From positions 1 to 10,994 of the forward strand of contig JBKHEJ010000083.1 of the NCBI GenBank assembly GCA_046540855.1: a stretch of DNA of 10,994 bases. Direction: 5' to 3'. Position numbers and translations under genes: made by a program. Under the pieces are notes generated by a model, which saw nothing but the letters and a program-made list of their open reading frames with translations, made no database searches and was not told the origin of the DNA. The DNA is from T1Sed10-7 sp046540855. Lineage in GTDB: Bacteria; Actinomycetota; Nitriliruptoria; Nitriliruptorales; Nitriliruptoraceae. This document shows, one piece after another, positions 5,957 through 10,994 of the stretch. Position 1 is the stretch's first letter. Each line of letters starts with the position of its first letter.

Positions 5957-6709
5957 TCAGGCCGAGCGACGGTTGCGGAACTTCGCCTTGCGGTAGTCCT
6001 TGTTCATCATCGCGATGAAGTCGATCGAGATCCCCTTCGGGCAGGCCGCCTCGCACTCGCCCATGTTGGTGCAGGACCCGAAGTGCTCCTCCATCACCTC
6101 GACCATGGACTCCGCGCGCGTGTAGCGCTCCGCCTGACCCTGGGGGAGCATGTTGAGCTGGGCCATCTTCGCCGAGGTGAACAGTTGCGCGGCGCCGTTC
6201 GGGCAGGCCGCGACGCACGCGCCGCACCCGATGCAGGCCGCCGCGTCCATCGCGAGGTCGGCGGTCTCCTTGGGGATCGGGATGAGGTTCGCATCAGGCG
6301 CGGAGCCGGTGTCGACGGTGATGTAGCCGCCGGACTCGATGATCCGGTCGAAGGCCGACCGGTCGACGACGAGATCCTTGAGGACCGGGAAGGCCGCCGC
6401 GCGCCAGGGCTCGAGCACCAGCTCGTCACCGTCGTTGAAGGAGCGCATGTGCAGCTGGCAGGTGGCGGTGAGGGCCTGGGGTCCGTGGGCCTGCCCGTTG
6501 ATCATCATCCCGCACGTGCCGCAGATCCCCTCACGGCAGTCGTGCATGAACTCGATCGGCTCCTCACCAGCAGCGATGAGGTCCTCGTTCACGAGATCGA
6601 GCATCTCGAGGAAGGACGAGTCGGGGCTGACGTCGCTGGCCTCGTAGGTCTCGAAGCGACCGGGGGCGTCGGGGCCGGCCTGCCGCCACACGCGGAGGGT
6701 GAGGTTCAC
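5957..6709 (-). CDS. sdhB: Succinate dehydrogenase iron-sulphur subunit SdhB
   Basis: A 250-residue electron-transfer subunit of respiratory complex II, carrying electrons from the flavin in SdhA to the quinone site at SdhC. The N-terminal ferredoxin domain shows the [2Fe-2S] ligands in CREGICGTC (Cys58, Cys63, Cys66) and Cys84. The C-terminal domain shows CIGCGACVAACP (Cys159, 162, 165, 169) and CTNMGECEAACPKG (Cys213, 219, 223) for the [4Fe-4S] and [3Fe-4S] clusters. All ligands are intact and the length is normal. The start is GTG at 6709, with AGGGAG about 9 bases upstream; the open frame continues upstream into sdhA DNA, but that part has no homology. It follows sdhA by 61 bases in the operon order sdhC-sdhA-sdhB. 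Confidence 0.96.
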   Translation of the reverse strand: MNLTLRVWRQAGPDAPGRFETYEASDVSPDSSFLEMLDLVNEDLIAAGEEPIEFMHDCREGICGTCGMMINGQAHGPQALTATCQLHMRSFNDGDELVLEPWRAAAFPVLKDLVVDRSAFDRIIESGGYITVDTGSAPDANLIPIPKETADLAMDAAACIGCGACVAACPNGAAQLFTSAKMAQLNMLPQGQAERYTRAESMVEVMEEHFGSCTNMGECEAACPKGISIDFIAMMNKDYRKAKFRNRRSA

Positions 6710-6770
6710 GGTGTCGTGCTCCCTTTGACGGTGGTCTCGGTGGTGCGCTGCCGTGACGACGGGTCGCGGC

Positions 6771-8690
6771 TCACTTGTAGCTGCGCGTGGTGAACTCGAC
6801 CTCCTGGTAGACCAGGGGCTCGCGGTGCTCGGTGGGGTTGCCGGAGTCGCCCGTCCACTCCCAGGCGGTGACGTGGGCGAAGTTCTCGTCGTCGCGCAGC
6901 GCCTCGCCGTCCTCGGTCTGGTGCTCCTCCCGGAAGTGGCCGCCGCAGGACTCCTCGCGGGTGAGGGCGTCACGGACCATCAGCTCCGCCAGCTCGAAGA
7001 AGTCCGCGACCCGGCCGACCTTCTCCAGGGAGCTGTTGATCGAGTCCGGCCCGCCGAGCACGCGCACGTCCGCCTCGAACTCCTCGCGTAGGGCCGGGAT
7101 CTCGCTGAGCGCCTTCTCCAGACCTGCCCGGTTGCGAGCCATCCCGCAGTAGTCCCACACGATCCTGCCGAGCTCGCGGTGGAACCAGTCCACCGAGCGG
7201 GTCCCCCCGACGTTGAGGTAGTGCTCGACGCGACCGCGGACCTCCGCCTCGGCCTGGTCGAACTCGCTCGCCGAGGTGTCGACCTTCGGGGTCCCGAGCT
7301 GCGGGGCGAGGTAGTCGCCGATCGTGTAGGGCAGCACGAAGTAGCCGTCGGCCAGCCCCTGCATGAGCGCGGAGGCGCCCAGGCGGTTCGCGCCGTGGTC
7401 GGAGAAGTTGGCCTCCCCGATGGCGAACAGGCCCGGGATGGTGGTCTGCAGGTGGTAGTCCACCCACAGCCCACCCATGGTGTAGTGCGGCGCGGGGTAG
7501 ATCCGCATCGGCACCTGGAAGGGGTCCTCGCCGGTGATGCGCTCGTACATCTCGAACAGGTTGCCGTACCGGTCGGCGACGACGTCGCGGCCGAGCCGAG
7601 CGATGGCATCGGCGAAGTCGAGGTAGACGCCGTTCTTGAGCGGCCCGACCCCGCGGCCCTCGTCGACCGACACCTTCGCCGCACGGGAGGAGATGTCACG
7701 CGGCGCGAGGTTGCCGAAGGACGGGTACTTGCGCTCGAGGTAGTAGTCCCGGTCCTCCTCGGGGATGTCAGCGACCGCGCGCGTCTCGTCCGGATCCTTG
7801 GGGACCCAGATGCGCCCGTCGTTGCGCAGGGACTCCGACATGAGGGTGAGCTTCGACTGGAACTCGTCGGAGGAGGGGATGGCGGTGGGGTGGATCTGGG
7901 TGTAGGCGGGGTTGGCGAAGTACGCCCCCTTGCGGTGGGCGCGCCAGATGGCGGTGGCGTTGCAGCTCATCGCCATGGTCGACAGGTAGAAGACGTTCGA
8001 GTAGCCGCCGGTCCCGAGCACGACCGCGTGAGCGGAGTGCCGGCGGATCTCCCCGGTGACCAGGTCCCGGGTGATGATCCCGACCGCCTTGCCATCGACC
8101 ACGACGAGCTCGAGCATCTCCTGGTTGGTGTGCAGCTCGACCGAGCCGGCCTTCACCTGGCGCGACAGCGCCGAGTACGCCCCGAGCAGCAGCTGCTGAC
8201 CGGTCTGACCGCGTGCGTAGAAGGTCCGCGAGACCTGGGCTCCACCGAAGGACCGGTTGTCGAGCAGCCCGCCGTACTCCCGCGCGAAGGGCACGCCCTG
8301 AGCGACGCACTGGTCGATGATGTTGTTCGACACCTCGGCCAGCCGGTGGACGTTGGCCTCGCGGGCCCGGTAGTCCCCGCCCTTGATGGTGTCGTAGAAG
8401 AGGCGGTGAACGGAGTCCCCGTCCCCGTGGTAGTTCTTCGCCGCGTTGATGCCCCCCTGGGCCGCGATCGAGTGCGCACGCCGGGCGGAGTCGTGGTAGG
8501 TGAAGGCCTTGACGTTGTAGCCGAGCTCCCCCAGCGTCGCGGCCGCCGAGGCACCCGCGAGCCCGGTGCCGACCACGATGATCTCGAACCGGCGCTTGTT
8601 CCCGGGGCTGACCAGCCGCATGTTGAACTTGTGGTCCTCCCACTTGGTCGCGAGAGGGCCGTCAGGGACCCGGCTGTCGAGCACCGTCAT
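6771..8690 (-). CDS. sdhA: Succinate dehydrogenase flavoprotein subunit SdhA
   Basis: A 639-residue catalytic subunit that oxidises succinate to fumarate with covalently bound FAD, on the cytoplasmic face of the membrane. Seen: dinucleotide-binding GTGLAG (41-46) after a long strand; RRAHSIAAQGGINAA (70-84), where His73 is the expected FAD-linking residue; the capping-domain and active-site segments, including YTQIHPTAIPS and a later PMRIYPAPHYTMGGLWVDY; and ANRLGASALMQGLADGYFVLPYTIGDY near the FAD adenine site. The size and the N-terminal sequence fit the 630-650 residue SdhA that goes with five-helix SdhC, as in Corynebacterium SdhCAB or mycobacterial Sdh1. The ATG at 8690 has GGAG 6 bases upstream. 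It lies 100 bases after sdhC, with a G-rich plus strand in between. Confidence 0.97.
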   Translation of the reverse strand: MTVLDSRVPDGPLATKWEDHKFNMRLVSPGNKRRFEIIVVGTGLAGASAAATLGELGYNVKAFTYHDSARRAHSIAAQGGINAAKNYHGDGDSVHRLFYDTIKGGDYRAREANVHRLAEVSNNIIDQCVAQGVPFAREYGGLLDNRSFGGAQVSRTFYARGQTGQQLLLGAYSALSRQVKAGSVELHTNQEMLELVVVDGKAVGIITRDLVTGEIRRHSAHAVVLGTGGYSNVFYLSTMAMSCNATAIWRAHRKGAYFANPAYTQIHPTAIPSSDEFQSKLTLMSESLRNDGRIWVPKDPDETRAVADIPEEDRDYYLERKYPSFGNLAPRDISSRAAKVSVDEGRGVGPLKNGVYLDFADAIARLGRDVVADRYGNLFEMYERITGEDPFQVPMRIYPAPHYTMGGLWVDYHLQTTIPGLFAIGEANFSDHGANRLGASALMQGLADGYFVLPYTIGDYLAPQLGTPKVDTSASEFDQAEAEVRGRVEHYLNVGGTRSVDWFHRELGRIVWDYCGMARNRAGLEKALSEIPALREEFEADVRVLGGPDSINSSLEKVGRVADFFELAELMVRDALTREESCGGHFREEHQTEDGEALRDDENFAHVTAWEWTGDSGNPTEHREPLVYQEVEFTTRSYK

Positions 8691-8702
8691 CGTGGACTCC
8701 GA

Positions 8703-8753
8703 GGGTGGGTGACGGGGTGGGTGTCGGGGGTTCGGCGGTGGCGGGGTGACGGG
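8703..8753 (+). other. G-quadruplex-forming motif in the sdhC-sdhA gap
   Basis: The plus strand reads GGGTGGGTGACGGGGTGGG at 8703-8721: four G runs with loops of 1, 4 and 1 bases, a textbook quadruplex pattern. More G runs follow, and GGGTGACGGG recurs at 8707-8716 and 8744-8753. Because the sdh genes are on the minus strand, this G-rich strand is the transcription template and the mRNA is C-rich. It begins 13 bases before the sdhA start codon. Confidence 0.55.
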
Positions 8754-8790
8754 ACGAGGTCGCTGGCCGGCCGTGCAGGCCCGGGGCGGC

Positions 8791-9510
8791 TCAGCTGATC
8801 ACGCCCGTCAGCACCGCGATCGGGAAGGAGAGGTTGCCGCCGACGACCACCACCGTGAACCCGATCGCGAGCGTCTTGCGCCAGGCGTTGAAGCGCCGGT
8901 TGTTCCACCCCATCGACTGGAACAGGCTCCAGACCCCGTGGTAGAGGTGGAAGCCGAGCGCGAGGTTGGCGAGCAGGTAGAACCCAGCGACCGCGGGTAC
9001 CGAGAAGCTGGCGATGACCTTCTCGTAGGGGGTGGCGCCCTCGGGCGCGGGGTTGACCCAACCCCAGGTCAGATCGGCGAGGTGGTAGACGAGGAAGAGC
9101 AGGACGATCACGCCGGTCCAGCGCATGGTCCGGGCCGCGAAGTCCGCGACGACGTAGTCGCGCTTGGAGCGGTACCTCGAGGCCTCCGGCCGGGCGCGAC
9201 GGTTCATCGCCGTCAGCTGCGCGGCTGCGACCACGTGCCCGATGAGCGCGACCAGGAGGACGACCCGCAGGAGGTTGAGGACCGCCTGCTCCGGGAAGAT
9301 GGGGTAGAGGAGGCTGCGCAGTGTCTCGGCGTAGAGGTTGAAGTCCTCGGCGCTCTGGTAGAGCTTGAGGTTGCCGATCATGTGCGCCAGGACGTACCCC
9401 AGGCCGACGATGCCCGTGATCGCCATGACGTACTTCTTGCCCAGCGCGGAACGGTAGAGCTCCACGAGGAAGGGGGAGCGTGTCGAGGATCCCGTCGCGG
9501 TGGCTGCCAT
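8791..9510 (-). CDS. sdhC: Succinate dehydrogenase cytochrome b membrane subunit SdhC
   Basis: A 239-residue membrane anchor with five hydrophobic helices at about 28-50, 77-100, 130-150, 171-191 and 213-236. This is the single-subunit, di-heme form seen with menaquinone-using complexes (Bacillus, Wolinella, Corynebacterium), so no SdhD is expected or seen. Likely axial haem ligands are His43 (LAHMIGNLK), His92, His143 and His188 (or His191); these are assigned from position within helices. The start motif SALGKKYVMAITGIVG is characteristic of the family. The ATG at 9510 has GGAG (9516-9519) 5 bases upstream. It is the first gene of sdhCAB. A hairpin in its leader ends right at the Shine-Dalgarno site. 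Confidence 0.94.
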   Translation of the reverse strand: MAATATGSSTRSPFLVELYRSALGKKYVMAITGIVGLGYVLAHMIGNLKLYQSAEDFNLYAETLRSLLYPIFPEQAVLNLLRVVLLVALIGHVVAAAQLTAMNRRARPEASRYRSKRDYVVADFAARTMRWTGVIVLLFLVYHLADLTWGWVNPAPEGATPYEKVIASFSVPAVAGFYLLANLALGFHLYHGVWSLFQSMGWNNRRFNAWRKTLAIGFTVVVVGGNLSFPIAVLTGVIS

Positions 9511-9519
9511 CTCGACTCC

Positions 9520-9547
9520 ACGTCCTGGTGACGCCAGGGGACGTCAC
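9520..9547 (-). promoter_or_regulatory. Overlapping inverted repeats in the sdhC leader, touching the Shine-Dalgarno site
   Basis: Two symmetries overlap. ACGTCCTGG (9520-9528) pairs with CCAGGGGACGT (9534-9544) around TGACG, a 9-base-pair stem with a 2-base bulge. GTGACG (9528-9533) and CGTCAC (9542-9547) form a second perfect inverted repeat with an 8-base spacer. The first ends directly beside the GGAG at 9516-9519. It could be a protein-binding operator or an mRNA hairpin affecting translation of sdhC; which one cannot be decided here. Confidence 0.4.
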
Positions 9548-9560
9548 GCGCCGTGGCCGG

Positions 9561-9566
9561 AGGATA
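9561..9566 (-). promoter_or_regulatory. Possible -10 element of the sdhCAB promoter
   Basis: TATCCT on the minus strand (9561-9566) is one of the few A/T-bearing hexamers in the trpS-sdhC gap. Transcription would start near 9554, just upstream of the inverted repeats at 9520-9547. No good -35 at 16-18 bases was found, so support is weak. Confidence 0.2.
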
Positions 9567-9643
9567 GCAACGAGCCTCCGTGAACCCTCAGCCGGGAGCA
9601 CCGCGAGGGCGGGCCCGGCCGGCGGAGCACGACGGGCGTACGG

Positions 9644-9799
9644 CCCTTCAGCGCGACGGCAGCCTGCGCCCCCTTCAGCGCGGCAGCACGCGCCCCCGTC
9701 GACACCGCGGCAGCACGCGCCCCCGTCGACACCGCGGCAGCACGCGCCCTGTCAGCGCGGCGGCAGCACGCGCCCTTCGTCAACGCCGCGGCAGCAGCC
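9644..9799. repeat. Six-unit tandem array derived from the 3' end of trpS
   Basis: Units of 24-27 bases follow one another without gaps: 9644-9670, 9671-9694, 9695-9721, 9722-9748, 9749-9774 and 9775-9799. Units three and four are identical over 27 bases. The last one overlaps the final codons and stop of trpS (stop at 9780-9782). Read on the minus strand, units copy the trpS ending: CTGCCGCGGCGTTGA in trpS becomes CTGCCGCCGCGCTGA or CTGCCGCGCTGA in three others, stop codon included, while the two identical units have CTGCCGCGGTGTCGA. There are no spacers, so this is not a CRISPR array. Confidence 0.8.
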
Positions 9800-10790
9800 C
9801 CATGGCGTCCTTCGCCCGCTGCAGCGTCGGCGCCGCGATGGCCCGCGCCCGGTCGGCGCCGTCAGCCAGGATCCGCTCGACCTCACCCGGGTCGGCGGCG
9901 AGCTCCGCGTACCGTTCCTGCGTCGGGCGTAGCAGCTCGATCACCGCGTCAGCGACCGCGGCCTTGAAGGCGCCGTAGCCACCCCCGTCGTACTCGGCGG
10001 CGAGGTCCTCCACCGTCCGGTCGGTCACTGCGGCGAGGATCTCGAGCAGGTTGGACACGCCGGGCTTCGCCTCCCGGTCATGACGGATATCGCCGGCCGA
10101 GTCGGTCACGGCGCTGCGGATCTTCTTCGCGATCCGCGCCGGGTCATCGAGCACGTAGATGATGCCTTTGTCGGTGCCTGCGGACTTCGACATCTTCGCG
10201 GTCGGGTCCTGGAGGTCCATGACGCGAGCGGCCGCCCGGGGGTGCACGGCCTTCGGCAGCGTGAAGACCGGATCATCCTCGCTGGCGAACCGGTGGTTGA
10301 AGCGTTGGCCGAGGTCGCGCGCGAGCTCGATGTGGTGGCGCTGGTCCTCACCGACCGGGACCTCGTCCGCGTGGTAGAGCAGGATGTCGGCCGCCTGGAG
10401 GACGGGGTAGTCGAACAGGCCGACGCTGACCGACTCACCCTTACCCGCCGACTTCTCCTTGAACTGCGGCATCTTCCGCAGCTCCCCGAAACCCGCGATG
10501 CAGTTGAAGAGCCAGGTGCACTCGGCGTGCTCGTGCAGGTGGGACTGGACGAACAGGATCGACCGCTGCGGGTCGACGCCGACCGCGAGCATGCCGGTCG
10601 CGAGCTCGATGGTGCGCTGGCGCAGCGTCGCCGGGTCGTGCTCGGTCGGGGAGGTCATCGCGTGGAGGTCGACCACGCAGTAGACGCACTCGCGGTCCTC
10701 CTGCATGGCGACCCAGTTCACCCAGGCACCGAGCAGGTTGCCGAGGTGGGGGTCGCCCGAGGGCTGCATGCCAGAGAAGACGCGTGTCAC
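9780..10790 (-). CDS. trpS: Tryptophanyl-tRNA synthetase
   Basis: A 336-residue cytoplasmic class I synthetase that charges tRNA-Trp. Seen: the HIGH-type signature PSGDPHLGN (10-18) right after the start, as in all TrpS; DLHAMTSP (41-48); the tryptophan-pocket and helix segment FNCIAGFGELRKMPQFKEKS (95-114); VPVGEDQRHHIELARD (144-159); and an exact KMSKS at 199-203. Length is normal (about 330-340). The start is GTG at 10790, because GAGG lies 6 bases upstream and the family begins with a short R-V-F-S-G strand. The frame stays open for 57 more codons upstream, but that part is proline-rich, low-complexity and without homology. It is followed by a repeat array, then sdhC 269 bases away. No class-defining resistance feature was looked for beyond these motifs. 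Confidence 0.97.
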   Translation of the reverse strand: MTRVFSGMQPSGDPHLGNLLGAWVNWVAMQEDRECVYCVVDLHAMTSPTEHDPATLRQRTIELATGMLAVGVDPQRSILFVQSHLHEHAECTWLFNCIAGFGELRKMPQFKEKSAGKGESVSVGLFDYPVLQAADILLYHADEVPVGEDQRHHIELARDLGQRFNHRFASEDDPVFTLPKAVHPRAAARVMDLQDPTAKMSKSAGTDKGIIYVLDDPARIAKKIRSAVTDSAGDIRHDREAKPGVSNLLEILAAVTDRTVEDLAAEYDGGGYGAFKAAVADAVIELLRPTQERYAELAADPGEVERILADGADRARAIAAPTLQRAKDAMGLLPRR

Positions 10791-10994
10791 GATCCACCTC
10801 GTGTCGGGTACGGGTTGGGGCAGGGAGGGCCCGGAGGGCAGGGGCGGGCCCGCGGGGCAGGGGCGGGCCGGGGAGCAAGGTCGGGCTGCGACGGTAGCGC
10901 CGTCGTCGGGCCCCACCGGTCCGTCGGCAGGGTGGCCCGCTGCCGGTTGCGGCCCCGGCACGACCGGCCAAGCCTCAACGCGACCGCCCCCACG
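10791..10994. other. G-rich region upstream of trpS with short direct and inverted repeats
   Basis: No gene is supported here. GGGCAGGGGCGGGCC occurs at 10836-10850 and 10855-10869, a 15-base direct repeat within a run of G tracts on the plus strand. CGACGG-tagcg-CCGTCG (10889-10905) is a perfect 6-base inverted repeat; on the minus strand TACCGT (10891-10896) inside it could be a -10 element for trpS, but no -35 was found. Open frames here are proline-rich by-products of GC content. Confidence 0.4.

Noticed and set aside
4036..6018. Plus-strand open frame of about 660 codons
   Set aside because: It is antisense to the methylmalonyl-CoA mutase gene and runs on through the tandem repeats. No domain is visible and it is explained by codon bias of the real gene.
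7179..8798. Plus-strand open frame of about 539 codons
   Set aside because: It is antisense to sdhA, with a Val/Asp/Glu/Gly-rich translation typical of a complementary-strand artefact.
9544..9783. Small repeat protein encoded after trpS on the minus strand (79 codons)
   Set aside because: Its RAAAVSTGA-type repeats arise simply from the DNA array, unit lengths of 24-27 bases do not all keep the frame, and there is no ribosome-binding site of note.
9644..9799. CRISPR array
   Set aside because: The units adjoin directly, without unique spacers, and resemble the end of trpS. No cas genes are near.
10791..10961. N-terminal extension of TrpS by 57 residues
   Set aside because: The extension is proline-rich low complexity. 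TrpS proteins begin just before the HIGH motif, and GTG at 10790 has a ribosome-binding site.

Overview
The window is GC-rich (roughly 70% by eye) actinobacterial chromosome. Two genes are lineage markers: a WhiB-family iron-sulphur regulator, and a DsbA-fold protein of the mycothiol-dependent nitroreductase (Rv2466c-like) family. The high GC, many GTG starts with good Shine-Dalgarno sites, and a five-helix SdhC with an SdhCAB gene order fit the same assignment. Genus cannot be told from the sequence alone. Nearly every gene is on the minus strand; the exception is one small SnoaL/NTF2-like gene.

Left part (1-2416). The window opens inside a B12-dependent acyl-CoA mutase of the IcmF type. Its B12-binding domain and MeaB-like GTPase domain are present, and the catalytic domain lies off the left edge. 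A MarR-type repressor gene sits 45 bases upstream on the same strand, with a 14-base perfect palindrome over a possible -10 element in front of it, so a self-regulated marR-icmF operon is likely. Next comes a WhiB gene preceded by an AT-richer promoter-like stretch.

Middle (2417-4044). A mycothiol-dependent nitroreductase-like DsbA-family gene lies downstream of a decayed 5' remnant of a dihydrolipoamide-dehydrogenase-like flavoprotein gene. The remnant keeps a perfect Shine-Dalgarno site and its FAD-binding start, but has a one-base frameshift in a G run, a stop codon and loss of most of the gene. A SnoaL-like gene points away from it and converges on the mutase gene across a hairpin terminator candidate.

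Right part (4045-10994). A split-type methylmalonyl-CoA mutase large subunit (4045-5631) lies downstream of sdhCAB, the succinate dehydrogenase operon (5957-9510). The products connect: methylmalonyl-CoA mutase makes succinyl-CoA, which feeds the TCA cycle step catalysed by Sdh. Upstream of sdhC is trpS (tryptophanyl-tRNA synthetase).

No defence system, mobile element, CRISPR array or tRNA was seen. The unexplained structure is in the gaps: (a) two 106-base tandem units, each with a long imperfect hairpin, filling much of the sdhB-mutase gap; (b) a six-unit 24-27 base array after trpS that looks like repeated copying of the 3' end of trpS including its stop codon; (c) a G-quadruplex motif just before sdhA; (d) a hairpin touching the sdhC Shine-Dalgarno site. 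These, with the flavoprotein remnant, are the main items for a second look.
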